Source: Hyphomicrobiales bacterium
GTDB taxonomy: Bacteria > Pseudomonadota > Alphaproteobacteria > Rhizobiales > Rhizobiaceae
Reading direction: 5' to 3'
DNA: 64,000 nt
Assembly (NCBI GenBank): GCA_900473685.1
Contig: UCNE01000014.1
Location: 1 to 64,000 of the forward strand
In this document: piece after piece, positions 27,076 through 35,039 of the stretch
How positions within the stretch are numbered: the stretch's first letter is position 1
Layout of the letters: every line of letters starts with the position of its first letter
The notes under the pieces: generated by a model
Databases searched by the model: none
What the model was told of the DNA's origin: nothing
What the model saw: only the letters and a program-made list of their open reading frames with translations
Program-made: the position numbers and the translations under genes

Positions 27076-27197
27076 TTGTCAAGGAAAATTAGACATTCCT
27101 TGCTGACGCGATCAATCGCCGCAGCCCGCACAACGGGCGAAAAACGGTTGGAACGGCGTTGCGCGCCACGCTAGAACTATCGCCAATCAGGGAAGCG

Positions 27198-27596
27198 ATG
27201 ATGACGGACGGCCAGACGGAAACACTTTACAATGCCATCGGCGGCGACGGTACCGTGCGGGCATTGACCCACCGTTTCTACGAATTGATGGATACGCTGC
27301 CGGAGGCCGCCCGATGCCGGGCGATCCACCCCGCCGACCTTTCCGGCAGCGAAGAAAAATTCTACGAATATTTGACCGGCTGGCTCGGTGGACCGCCGCT
27401 CTACACCGACAAGCGCGGCCATCCACGCTTGAGAAGCCGCCATTTCGGTGCGGCGATCGGTGCCGAGGAACGCGATGAATGGCTGCTCTGTTTTACCCGG
27501 GCGCTGGACGAGACGGTGTCGCATCCGCAATTGCGGTCGATCATTCTGGAGCCGGTGACGCGGCTTGCCCATCACATGCAGAACAAGGACGAATAG
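27198..27596 (+). CDS. Group II truncated haemoglobin
   Basis: 132 residues with the 2-on-2 globin pattern of group II: TLYNAIGGDGTVRALTHRFYELMD at the N-terminus (B10 Tyr), GWLGGPPLYTDKRGHPRLRSRHF with the proximal His, and DEWLLCFTRAL with the group-II Trp at G8. These globins bind O2 or NO and are linked to nitrosative or oxidative defence. Two adjacent ATGs follow a GGGAAG site, and either may be the start. The stop is 2 bp before the next gene, indicating an operon. Confidence 0.88.
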   Translation: MMTDGQTETLYNAIGGDGTVRALTHRFYELMDTLPEAARCRAIHPADLSGSEEKFYEYLTGWLGGPPLYTDKRGHPRLRSRHFGAAIGAEERDEWLLCFTRALDETVSHPQLRSIILEPVTRLAHHMQNKDE

Positions 27597-27598
27597 AC

Positions 27599-27967
27599 AT
27601 GCAGAACGGGCAGTTGCGGCAAGTTACGCTTTTCATTGCAGGCTTGATGGGGCTGTTCGGTGTCATCAGTGCTGCTGCAGCATCCCACGGCGCCGATCCC
27701 CGCCTGCTCGGCGGCGCCTCGGCGATGTGCCTGGCACACGCCCCTGCCCTGATCGCGCTTTATGCCACCTGGCCTGTCATGCGCACGGCGCCGATTGCAG
27801 CCTTGCTGCTTTCAGCCGGAACCGCCCTGTTCGCCGCCGATCTGACGGCGCGCCATTTCTTCGGACACGGACTATTCCCGATGTCGGCACCGGCAGGCGG
27901 TGTATTGATGATGCTCGGCTGGCTTTCCGTCGCTGCCGGCGCATTCTTCATGCGCAAGGAAAACTGA
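27599..27967 (+). CDS. DUF423 membrane protein
   Basis: 122 residues with four hydrophobic helices. Hallmarks include AAAASHG near residue 28 and the C-terminal GWLSVAAGAFF, as in the DUF423/YgdD family of small inner-membrane proteins with unknown function. It begins 2 bp after the truncated haemoglobin stop (TAGACATG), so the two are probably co-translated. Usual DUF423 proteins are 120-130 residues, so this one is complete. Confidence 0.83.
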   Translation: MQNGQLRQVTLFIAGLMGLFGVISAAAASHGADPRLLGGASAMCLAHAPALIALYATWPVMRTAPIAALLLSAGTALFAADLTARHFFGHGLFPMSAPAGGVLMMLGWLSVAAGAFFMRKEN

Positions 27968-27969
27968 GC

Positions 27970-27992
27970 TTCGCTTTCCTGCGAAAAGCGAA
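27970..27992 (+). terminator. Weak hairpin after the DUF423 gene
   Basis: 8-bp arms TTCGCTTT and AAAGCGAA with a 7-base loop, just past the stop codon. A T-run (GTTTTTGA) follows only about 15 bases later, so the terminator call is tentative. Confidence 0.4.
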
Positions 27993-28056
27993 AACGCTCT
28001 ACCTCTGTTTTTGAGCCATTCCGGCAAAACCACCGCGTACTCTTGCTGGAATTGCT

Positions 28057-28371
28057 TTAGGCACCCTCGACAACAGACAAACCTTCAAATTTCGGCGGCC
28101 CGAGATACATCGCCCGGTTATCGCCGGCACTTTTATGGGCTGCTCGGAAATTCTCAGACTTGGTCCAGGCGATAAAGGCTTCACGGCTTTCCCAGATCGA
28201 ACTGGAGATGAACAACGTATAGCCTTCATCAGCCACGGTATCGCCACGCAACAGCTTGAACTCCTTGAAACCTGCATTGTCCGCAAGGCTGGAATCGCGG
28301 TTCTTCCAGACCTCTTCGAACGCAGCTTCGTGGCCGATCGCGATCCGGAAGCGGTTCATGGCGACATACAT
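28057..28371 (-). CDS. ABM-domain monooxygenase, candidate haem-degrading enzyme (IsdG/HmuQ-like)
   Basis: 104 residues of the antibiotic-biosynthesis-monooxygenase fold. MNRFRIAIGHEAAFEEVWKNR gives the first strand and helix, and ISSSIWESREAFIAWTKSENF the second half, with Trp and His positions like those of IsdG-type enzymes. IsdG and rhizobial HmuQ/HmuD proteins open the haem ring to release iron. The location beside tonB and hmuPSTUV supports that reading, but other small-molecule oxidations are possible. It is the last gene of a three-gene operon behind a TGA-N9-TCA site. Confidence 0.7.
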   Translation of the reverse strand: MYVAMNRFRIAIGHEAAFEEVWKNRDSSLADNAGFKEFKLLRGDTVADEGYTLFISSSIWESREAFIAWTKSENFRAAHKSAGDNRAMYLGPPKFEGLSVVEGA

Positions 28372-28381
28372 GCGAAAATCC

Positions 28382-28651
28382 TCAAGCTTGATCTTTGATC
28401 TGCACCGTGTCGGCAGAGCCGGATGGAAACGGCAGGATATTGTCTCTCGGCTCGGGTGCAAGTCCCAATCGGGAGCGCGCCGGCGGGCGTGCCTGCCAGG
28501 CCGGAAATTCCGTGACGTTCGGATTGTCCTCGACCATCTGGACGCGGCGCGACAGAAGCTCATACAGTTCCGGCACCAACCCATCGCCAAACTGCGAGGC
28601 CAGTTTGTGCAATCCGATCATCATGAACTGATCAGGACGCTCATTGCTCAT
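28382..28651 (-). CDS. Uncharacterised 89-residue protein in the DUF2325/monooxygenase operon
   Basis: I do not recognise a family. The N-terminal half (MSNERPDQFMMIGLHKLASQ... to about residue 45) looks like two amphipathic helices. The rest is Pro- and Arg-rich and probably disordered. There is no signal peptide or membrane helix. GGAGAAAA precedes the chosen ATG. It lies 10 bp before the ABM monooxygenase and 54 bp after DUF2325 in the same direction, suggesting a shared role in haem or iron metabolism. Confidence 0.65.
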   Translation of the reverse strand: MSNERPDQFMMIGLHKLASQFGDGLVPELYELLSRRVQMVEDNPNVTEFPAWQARPPARSRLGLAPEPRDNILPFPSGSADTVQIKDQA

Positions 28652-28705
28652 GTCATTTTCTCCAGAAGATAGGGGCTGTCCCGACACCGGTCCCGGACGG
28701 GCAGA

Positions 28706-29125
28706 TCAGCTCGCGGCGCTGCCAGCCGCCTTCAGGTCAAGGAAGGCGCGCTCGAGGCTTGACTTGCTGCCGTTGCGCAGGGGCACGAAGGCCTTGCCCC
28801 ACTTCTTGCAGCCGGACTTTACCCGCAGACACGCATCATGGCTGATACAGTCGATCGGGCAGAAGACGCAGTCGACCGACGGAAGGATATTGTCGATACG
28901 CGATACCGCCTCACGCAGGCCCCCGTCATGATGGATCAGTTCAGCGCCGTGGGAACTGGCGATCTGGCGCAGATGCGCCACCTGGCAATCGCGGCCGCCG
29001 ACATAGAGGAAGCTGCGGCCTTCCAGCCGGGCTTCCTGCGTTTTGACAGCAACCGACGCATTGCGTGGTTCTGCCTCCCGGCTTTGCTTCTGCTTCGGCT
29101 TGAGCTGCTGCCGCTTGTCACCCAT
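28706..29125 (-). CDS. DUF2325 protein, cysteine-rich
   Basis: 139 residues. A basic, Gln-rich N-terminal 35 residues precede the DUF2325 core: SFLYVGGRDCQVAHLRQIA, then HHDGG, then a cluster CVFCPIDCISHDACLRVKSG with six cysteines overall and a C-terminal helix. The Cys/His arrangement looks able to bind a metal, haem or iron-sulphur centre. The family is widespread but of undefined function. It heads a three-gene operon with the ABM monooxygenase, and a TGA-N9-TCA site lies about 88 bp upstream. Confidence 0.78.
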   Translation of the reverse strand: MGDKRQQLKPKQKQSREAEPRNASVAVKTQEARLEGRSFLYVGGRDCQVAHLRQIASSHGAELIHHDGGLREAVSRIDNILPSVDCVFCPIDCISHDACLRVKSGCKKWGKAFVPLRNGSKSSLERAFLDLKAAGSAAS

Positions 29126-29212
29126 GTCAGTCTCCGCGTGTTTCGGAATCGGCCGTCCGGCTGATCGTGCGGGAACCCTATTTAACTTGATAAAAAGAGT
29201 AAAGTATAAAGA

Positions 29213-29227
29213 TGAGTTTTTTTGTCA
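29213..29227. promoter_or_regulatory. IRO-like box (TGA-N9-TCA) upstream of the DUF2325 operon
   Basis: TGAGTTTTTTTGTCA matches the iron-responsive operator pattern TGA-N9-TCA bound by RirA in rhizobia. It sits just upstream of a TATACT-like -10 on the minus strand (29203-29208). The pattern is short, so chance occurrence is possible. Confidence 0.5.
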
Positions 29228-29297
29228 TATTATATAAAGACGTTTCGCCGCGATGGATATGACGAAACGCAAACCCGTGAAAAACGGCATACAAGGA

Positions 29298-30218
29298 TCA
29301 TCGGCGGCCGAATTGAAGCGGCAACTCGAAAAGCCAATTGGTCCGATTTGCGCCCTCGGGAATCTTGGGGAAAGGCTCAGCATTTCGAACGGCATTTAAT
29401 GCAGCCTCGTCAAGCACAGGCGAGCCGGACCCCCTGACGATTCTGACGCCGCTCACCCCACCGCCAGCGGATACGCTGAACCTCACCGTCACCGTTCCAC
29501 CCAAGCCAGCACGATCTGCCGACTTGGGATAGCGGAAATGCCGCTGGACCTTTAAGCGCACCTTGCCCGTATAATTGCTTTCGGCCGCATTCCCGAATGC
29601 CTGGGCAACCTTGCCCTTTTTGCCGGTACTGGCTGTGGCAACCGCACCTTCGACACCATCCGCCTGGCCCTTGGTCACCGTCTCTACCTGCTTGCCGGCA
29701 TCGCCGGCTTTCTTGCGCACAGGCTTCTTCTTTGGCTTTTCCTTGTCCGGCTCCTTCTTCGGTTCCGGCTTCTTTTCAGGCTCGGGTTTTATGTCCGGCT
29801 TTTCCTCCGGAACAACAGTTTCCACCGGCGCAACGGTTGCCGTAATCTCCGGCTGTTCGGCTGTGGCCGCAACGATTTCCTCTGCGGGGAGAATGACATC
29901 GGCTTCGGTGGGAACAATGTCCGTCGGCGTCTCGGCTGTTACTTCGGATGGAACGGGCGATATCTCCGCCACTTCCACCGGCTCCGGCTCGACCGGCTCG
30001 GGCTCCAGTTCTTCCGGTTCGATCGCCTCGGTTGGGTCGCCGGCCAGCACGGTTTCTTCGAACGCATTGCCGAGAACAGCCACTTCCATGGCTTCCCCGC
30101 CGGCGACCAGTTCCTGCTCCAGCGGTTTTTCGTTCGGCTCGAACAGTTGCGTCGCGCCCGCATGCGCCAAAAGCGAGAGAAGGATCGCTCCGGTCCATTT
30201 GATAACAGTGTTCATCAC
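29298..30218 (-). CDS. tonB: TonB energy-transducing protein
   Basis: 306 residues. One N-terminal membrane helix (about residues 8-25) is followed by a long Glu-Pro-rich and then Lys-Pro-rich periplasmic spacer, with many EPEP and KPEPKK repeats. The C-terminal TonB domain runs from about residue 215 (VRLKVQRHFRYPKSADRAG). It transmits proton-motive force from ExbBD to outer-membrane haem and siderophore receptors. ExbB and ExbD are not in the window. It is divergent from hmuPSTUV, as described for Rhizobium leguminosarum. It follows a secreted-protein gene by 22 bp. Confidence 0.92.
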   Translation of the reverse strand: MMNTVIKWTGAILLSLLAHAGATQLFEPNEKPLEQELVAGGEAMEVAVLGNAFEETVLAGDPTEAIEPEELEPEPVEPEPVEVAEISPVPSEVTAETPTDIVPTEADVILPAEEIVAATAEQPEITATVAPVETVVPEEKPDIKPEPEKKPEPKKEPDKEKPKKKPVRKKAGDAGKQVETVTKGQADGVEGAVATASTGKKGKVAQAFGNAAESNYTGKVRLKVQRHFRYPKSADRAGLGGTVTVRFSVSAGGGVSGVRIVRGSGSPVLDEAALNAVRNAEPFPKIPEGANRTNWLFELPLQFGRR

Positions 30219-30240
30219 AGATACCGACGCGAGATCCGCA

Positions 30241-30678
30241 TCAGCCCTTCAGTTCGACCGGCAACTTTGAACCCGTCTTCAACGCCTTCATACAGGCGTC
30301 CTTGGCAACACCCTCGCCAGCGCAGACCGGAGCATCGTTGATCAACAGGCTCTTCACCGCCTCGCATTTCGTTCCGGGCAGATCGAACTGCCGGACCTTC
30401 GTCTTGCCAGCAGGCAGATCGCGGAAATCGAGAACGGCCATCCGCTCGACCAGGCCCTTTCCATCAAAGAGCACAAACTCAAAGGAAACCTTCGATAGCG
30501 ATTGCGGCAACGCGTTTGCCGCCACGAATGTCAACTTGCAGCCCTTGTCCGATGGCGTGAGGTCGTTGATCTCGATCGACAGATTGCCGGACGTTCCCGC
30601 ATCCTGCGCCAAGACCGCCGTGGCCGAACACGAGGCTGCCAAGACAACCAATGAGAGCAGTCGAACACATTTCATCAT
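30241..30678 (-). CDS. Secreted protein of unknown function, partner of tonB
   Basis: 145 residues with a clear signal peptide (hydrophobic core LLSLVVLAA, cleavage after VLAQ). The mature part is a small beta-rich domain with four Cys (two near the C-terminus in PVCAGEGVAKDACM) that could form disulphides. It is transcribed just ahead of tonB, probably as one unit, and divergent from hmuP, so it may take part in periplasmic iron or haem handling. I do not recognise a named domain. Confidence 0.7.
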   Translation of the reverse strand: MMKCVRLLSLVVLAASCSATAVLAQDAGTSGNLSIEINDLTPSDKGCKLTFVAANALPQSLSKVSFEFVLFDGKGLVERMAVLDFRDLPAGKTKVRQFDLPGTKCEAVKSLLINDAPVCAGEGVAKDACMKALKTGSKLPVELKG

Positions 30679-30813
30679 CGTCTATCCATCCTCACAGAGT
30701 GGCGTGCCGCAACCGAGCCATCAGCTCCTGGCAGCCTCATTCGCTTGCAGCGCATTCCGGCCCGGCAATTAAACTGGACTAAAAAAATCCGGTATTGCGT
30801 CCATAATAAAAGG

Positions 30814-30828
30814 TGAGTAATGAAGTCA
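30814..30828. promoter_or_regulatory. IRO-like box (TGA-N9-TCA) upstream of hmuP
   Basis: TGAGTAATGAAGTCA fits the RirA operator pattern TGA-N9-TCA. It lies 8 bp before the preferred hmuP start codon and within the tonB/hmuP divergent region, the expected position for iron-dependent repression. It also argues against starting hmuP at the GTG at 30813. Confidence 0.6.
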
Positions 30829-30836
30829 AGATACTA

Positions 30837-31079
30837 ATGACAATGCCCCGGCTAAAGAAGAGGGAAAACCCTTGTTTTCGGCCGCATGATCAGGACCGGA
30901 AACCTGTGACACCGAATGAACCAGATGCAGTGCCGGTCGCCGTCCCGGCAGGCCAGACACAGCGCATCGTCGAAAGCCGCGAGCTTTTCCGCGGTGGGAA
31001 CGAAATCCTCATTGCACATGAAGGCGCGATCTACCGCATGAAGATCACCCGTCAGGGCAAACTTATTCTGAACAAATAG
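30837..31079 (+). CDS. hmuP: Haemin uptake protein HmuP
   Basis: 80 residues. The C-terminal half VESRELFRGGNEILIAHEGAIYRMKITRQGKLILNK is the conserved HmuP core (SREL...I.H....Y.LR.T..GKLILTK). In rhizobia HmuP is needed for haem use and acts as a co-activator of haem-receptor transcription. The start is ambiguous: ATG at 30837 or 30843, or a GTG at 30813 that overlaps the IRO-like box. It is the first gene of hmuPSTUV, ending 9 bp before hmuS. Confidence 0.9.
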   Translation: MTMPRLKKRENPCFRPHDQDRKPVTPNEPDAVPVAVPAGQTQRIVESRELFRGGNEILIAHEGAIYRMKITRQGKLILNK

Positions 31080-31088
31080 GCCAGACAC

Positions 31089-32141
31089 ATGACCCAAACA
31101 TCCCGCCCGACCCCGTCCAACATCCGCGCCTACCGGGCTGCCAATCCGAAGATGCGCGAGCGCGATATCGCCGCCCAGCTTGGCATTTCGGAAGCAGCCC
31201 TTGTTGCGGCCGAATGCGGCTTGACCAGTATTCGCATCGATGGCAGTGCCAATCGCTTTCTGGAACGGGCGGCGGAACTTGGAGAAGTGATGGCGCTCAC
31301 CCGCAACGAAAGTGCGGTTCACGAAAAGATCGGCGTCTTTGAAAACATCACCCCCGGCAAACACGCCTCAATCGTGCTCGGCGAGAATATCGACCTGCGC
31401 ATCTTCCCCGGCGCCTGGGCGCATGGCTTTGCCGTGACCAAGACCGATGGCGAGGACGTGCGCCGCAGCCTGCAGTTTTTCGACAAGCAGGGAACCGCCG
31501 TCCACAAGGTGCACTTGCGCCCGGCCACCAATCTCGACGCCTATCACAGCATCGTCGAAGCCTTCCGGCTCGACGACCAGTCACAGGATTTTGTCCCCGA
31601 AACCAAGGTCGAAAGCATTGCCGAGACCGCGCCGGTCGATGTCGCAACATTGCGCGACGAGTGGAGCAAGATGACCGATACGCATCAGTTCCACGGACTG
31701 CTGCGCAAGTTGAAGGTCGGCCGCCGCGAAGCGCTGCAGTCGGTTGGTGAAGACTACGCCTGGAAACTGCAGCCCGAAGCCGTCGAGGTCATGCTGCGCG
31801 AAGCAGCCAAAATCGAAGTGCCGATCATGTGTTTCGTTGGCAATCACGGCATCATCCAGATCCATTCCGGACCGGTTGCCAATATCCAGACGATGGGGCC
31901 GTGGCTCAACATCATGGACCCAACATTGCACCTGCATTTGCGCAGCGATCACCTTGCCGAAATCTGGGCGGTCCGCAAACCGACCGCCGACGGCCATGTG
32001 ACCTCGCTCGAAGCACTCGACGCCAAGGGCGACATGGTCATCCAGTTCTTTGGCAAGCGCAAGGAAGGCTTTGCCGAACGCGAGGAATGGCGCACCGTCA
32101 TGGAAAACCTCGCGCGGCTCGACATCACCGAAGCGGCCTGA
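31089..32141 (+). CDS. hmuS: Haemin-degrading / haem-handling protein HmuS
   Basis: 350 residues, two HemS/ChuX-like repeats. The first contains SIRIDGSANRFLERAAELGEVMALTRNESAVHEK, the second FVGNHGIIQIHSGPV and NIMDPTLHLHLRSDHLAEIW. The His-rich second motif corresponds to the haem-binding region of HemS/HmuS. It is cytoplasmic and either stores haem from HmuTUV or assists its breakdown. Length and order match the rhizobial hmu operon. Confidence 0.93.
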   Translation: MTQTSRPTPSNIRAYRAANPKMRERDIAAQLGISEAALVAAECGLTSIRIDGSANRFLERAAELGEVMALTRNESAVHEKIGVFENITPGKHASIVLGENIDLRIFPGAWAHGFAVTKTDGEDVRRSLQFFDKQGTAVHKVHLRPATNLDAYHSIVEAFRLDDQSQDFVPETKVESIAETAPVDVATLRDEWSKMTDTHQFHGLLRKLKVGRREALQSVGEDYAWKLQPEAVEVMLREAAKIEVPIMCFVGNHGIIQIHSGPVANIQTMGPWLNIMDPTLHLHLRSDHLAEIWAVRKPTADGHVTSLEALDAKGDMVIQFFGKRKEGFAEREEWRTVMENLARLDITEAA

Positions 32142-32151
32142 AGGAACGGTC

Positions 32152-33102
32152 ATGAAAGCTCCCTATGATTTCCGCCGGCTGCGTTCCTGGGAACTGGCTT
32201 TGGCGATTTTCGCGGTCTCCACCCCCTTCGTACTGCCGGCAGTCCTGCCGGATGGAGCGTCGTTCGTGCGTACCGCCGCCGCGCAGGAAATGCAGAAGGC
32301 CGACACGTCCCGGCTGGTTTCCGTCGGTGGCGCCATCACGGAGATCATCTACGCACTTGGTGAAGAGGGAAGGCTTGTCGGCCGCGACTCGACCAGTCTC
32401 TATCCGGAAGCGGCTACCAAGCTTCCCGATGTCGGCTACATGCGGCAACTGTCGCCGGAAGGTGTGATCGCCATCAATCCGAGCGCCATCATCGCCGTCG
32501 AAGGCAGTGGCCCGGCGGAAACACTTGCCGTTCTCAAGGATGCCAACATCCCCTTCCAGACCGTTCCGGAGAGCTATGATCGCGACGGCATCCTCCTGAA
32601 AATTCGCGCAGTCGGTGATTTCCTCGGCGTGCCTGAAAAGGCGGCTACCCTTTCAGACCAGGTCAAGGCAGACCTTGACGCGGCAGTGACCGATGCCGCC
32701 AAGCGGCCGGCAAGCGAACGCAAGCGCGTGATCTTCATCCTGAGCACGCAGGGCGGCAAGATCATGGCATCCGGCACTGGCACGGCCGCCGATGGCATCA
32801 TCGCGCTCTCCGGCGCCATCAACGCTACGGGCACATTCCAGGGATACAAGCCCCTGACCGACGAAGCGATCATTGAAGCCAAACCCGATGTCGTGCTGAT
32901 GATGACACGCAGCGGCGGTCATGCCGCCAGCGACGACGAATTGTTTGGTCATCCGGCCTTGAGCCTCACGCCTGCCGCGAAGAACCGGGCAATTATCCGC
33001 ATGGACGGCCTGCATATGCTGGGCTTCGGTCCGCGCACCGCAAGCACGGTGCGCGAACTCAATGCCGCCATCTACGGAAAAAAGCCGAATGCCTCGCAGT
33101 GA
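32152..33102 (+). CDS. hmuT: Haemin ABC transporter periplasmic binding protein HmuT
   Basis: 316 residues. A long signal region (about 45 residues, ending RTAAAQ) is followed by the class-III binding-protein fold: RLVSVGGAITEIIYALGEEGRLVGRDSTS at the start, with the Tyr of GYMRQLSPEG as a likely haem ligand, and MDGLHMLGFGPRT near the end. It carries haem from the outer-membrane receptor to HmuUV. The ATG at 32152 has AAGGAA upstream and lies 10 bp after hmuS. Its 3' end overlaps the chosen hmuU start. Confidence 0.92.
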   Translation: MKAPYDFRRLRSWELALAIFAVSTPFVLPAVLPDGASFVRTAAAQEMQKADTSRLVSVGGAITEIIYALGEEGRLVGRDSTSLYPEAATKLPDVGYMRQLSPEGVIAINPSAIIAVEGSGPAETLAVLKDANIPFQTVPESYDRDGILLKIRAVGDFLGVPEKAATLSDQVKADLDAAVTDAAKRPASERKRVIFILSTQGGKIMASGTGTAADGIIALSGAINATGTFQGYKPLTDEAIIEAKPDVVLMMTRSGGHAASDDELFGHPALSLTPAAKNRAIIRMDGLHMLGFGPRTASTVRELNAAIYGKKPNASQ

Positions 33103-34213
33103 AATGGTAATGGGTGACGGCCGGTCGCAGTCTTTTGCAGCACGCTTGAAATCCGATTGGCATATTGGCGACCGTTCGCGGCTCGCCCAGCTGCTCATCC
33201 TTGTGCTCATCGTGGTCGCCGCAGCGATGTTCGCAGCCTCGATCATGACGGGGGCTGCCGATGCTTCGCTCAGTAACGTCTTGCGCTGGCTCCTCGGTAT
33301 GGAGGGCGCCGAGCAGGCTTTAAGCGTCCGTGATCGGATCATCATCCTCGATATTCGCCTGCCACGCGCCGTACTCGGTCTGATGGTCGGAGCATCGCTG
33401 GCCGTCTCGGGCGCCGTAATGCAAGGCCTCTTCCGCAATCCGCTGGCCGACCCGGGTCTGGTCGGCGTTTCTTCTGGCGCCAGTCTTGGTGCCGTGTTGC
33501 TGATCGTGCTTGGCAGTTCGTTTTTCGGCCCGCTGTTTGCAATCTTCGGCTTCTATGCGCTGCCGGTTGCAGCCTTCGTCGGCGGTCTCATCACCACGTT
33601 GCTGCTCTACAAGATTGCCACGCGCAGCGGCCAGACTTCGGTCGCCACCATGTTGCTGGCCGGTATTGCGCTCGGCGCACTTGCCGGTGCCGTCACCGGC
33701 GTGCTGATTTTCATGGCCGACGACAAGCAATTGCGCGACCTGACCTTCTGGGGCTTGGGCTCGCTGGCCGGCGCCAACTGGATGAAAATCCTGTCGGCCG
33801 GTCCGATCATCCTTGTATCGCTCGCGGTTGTTCCCTTTCTGGCGCGCGGCCTCAACGCCCTGACGCTCGGAGAAGCAGCCGCCTTCCACATGGGCATTCC
33901 GGTCCAACGGCTGAAGAACATTGCTATCGTCAGCGTCGCAGCGTCTACCGGCGCTTCGGTTGCCGTCAGCGGCGGTATCGGCTTTGTCGGCATTGTCGTT
34001 CCGCACGTGCTGAGAATGGTGATCGGGCCTGACCACCGGTATCTTTTGCCGGCATCGGCATTGCTCGGCGGCACATTGCTGATCTTTGCCGACATGATCG
34101 CCCGCACCATCGTTCCGCCGGCCGAATTGCCGATCGGCATCATCACCGCCTTTGCCGGCGCGCCGTTCTTCCTGTGGATCCTGCTGCGCGGGCGCTCCCA
34201 TATGGGGCTTTAG
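33089..34213 (+). CDS. hmuU: Haemin ABC transporter permease HmuU
   Basis: 374 residues (ATG at 33089; ATGs at 33104 and 33110 are equally possible). FecCD/BtuC-type permease with about ten helices. Conserved segments are DIRLPRAVLGLMVGASLAVSGA, QGLFRNPLADPGLVGVSSGA and GGIGFVGIVVPHVLRM. It forms the inner-membrane haem channel with HmuV. The overlap with hmuT and the 3-bp gap to hmuV mark a tight operon. Confidence 0.93.
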   Translation: MPRSEMVMGDGRSQSFAARLKSDWHIGDRSRLAQLLILVLIVVAAAMFAASIMTGAADASLSNVLRWLLGMEGAEQALSVRDRIIILDIRLPRAVLGLMVGASLAVSGAVMQGLFRNPLADPGLVGVSSGASLGAVLLIVLGSSFFGPLFAIFGFYALPVAAFVGGLITTLLLYKIATRSGQTSVATMLLAGIALGALAGAVTGVLIFMADDKQLRDLTFWGLGSLAGANWMKILSAGPIILVSLAVVPFLARGLNALTLGEAAAFHMGIPVQRLKNIAIVSVAASTGASVAVSGGIGFVGIVVPHVLRMVIGPDHRYLLPASALLGGTLLIFADMIARTIVPPAELPIGIITAFAGAPFFLWILLRGRSHMGL

Positions 34214-34216
34214 ACC

Positions 34217-35002
34217 ATGATCAAGGCCAGTAATCTCTCCGTCCGGCTTTCCGGCACGCAGGTTCTGCACGGCGTCAACATCGAGGCTGCGGCCGGACAA
34301 TTGACCGCAATCGTCGGCCCCAACGGGTCCGGCAAGACCACCAGCCTCAAGGCCATTGCCGGTGAAGTCCCCTATGACGGCACCGTCAGCATCAACGGTC
34401 ATAACATCAAGATGTTGAAGCCCTGGGAACTGGCGTTGAAACGGGCCGTGCTGCCGCAATCCACCGTCATTTCCTTTCCGTTCACCGTGCGCGAAATCGT
34501 CCGCATGGGCCTGTCGGTCGGAGCCAAAGCGGATGCGGCCGATACCGACCGGATTGCCCGCGATGCGCTTGAAGCCGTCGACCTGTCCGGTTTTGCCGGC
34601 CGCTTCTACCAGGAACTTTCCGGCGGCGAGCAGCAGCGCGTCCAGCTTGCACGGGCGCTCTGCCAGATCTGGGAGCCGGTCCAGCATGACGAGCCCGCCT
34701 TCCTGCTGCTGGACGAGCCGGTATCAAGCCTCGACATCCGCCATCAGCTGACCATCATGCGGCTGGCCAAGGACTTCTGCGAACGCGGCGGTGGTGTCAT
34801 CGCCATCATGCACGATCTCAACCTGACGGCGATGTTTGCCGACCGGATGATCATGATGAAGGCCGGACGCGTCCATGCGACGGGGCATCCGAACGAGGTG
34901 ATGACAGATGCGGTGATGGAAGCGGTGTTCGGTTGCACCATGCGGGTCAACGTAACACCGGCTGGCAATGTCCCGTTCGTCCTGCCCCATACGGCAGCCT
35001 GA
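34217..35002 (+). CDS. hmuV: Haemin ABC transporter ATP-binding protein HmuV
   Basis: 261 residues with Walker A GPNGSGKTT (about residue 36), signature LSGGEQQRVQLARAL and Walker B FLLLDEPVSSLD. A short insertion QIWEPVQHDEP between signature and Walker B is typical of HmuV. It drives haem import through HmuU. It is the last gene of the hmu operon and converges with the carboxymuconolactone decarboxylase-like gene 37 bp away. Confidence 0.94.
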   Translation: MIKASNLSVRLSGTQVLHGVNIEAAAGQLTAIVGPNGSGKTTSLKAIAGEVPYDGTVSINGHNIKMLKPWELALKRAVLPQSTVISFPFTVREIVRMGLSVGAKADAADTDRIARDALEAVDLSGFAGRFYQELSGGEQQRVQLARALCQIWEPVQHDEPAFLLLDEPVSSLDIRHQLTIMRLAKDFCERGGGVIAIMHDLNLTAMFADRMIMMKAGRVHATGHPNEVMTDAVMEAVFGCTMRVNVTPAGNVPFVLPHTAA

Positions 35003-35039
35003 GCGGCGGCACGATCGTTCAGATTTCTTTCCCAGATGC

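Noticed and set aside
30813..30836. GTG at 30813 as the hmuP start
   Set aside because: It has no ribosome site and coincides with a TGA-N9-TCA operator-like motif. The conserved HmuP region is retained with the ATG at 30837 or 30843.
33320..34687. A 455-codon open frame on the minus strand across hmuU and hmuV
   Set aside because: It covers the reverse complement of two well-supported transporter genes and shows no protein motif.
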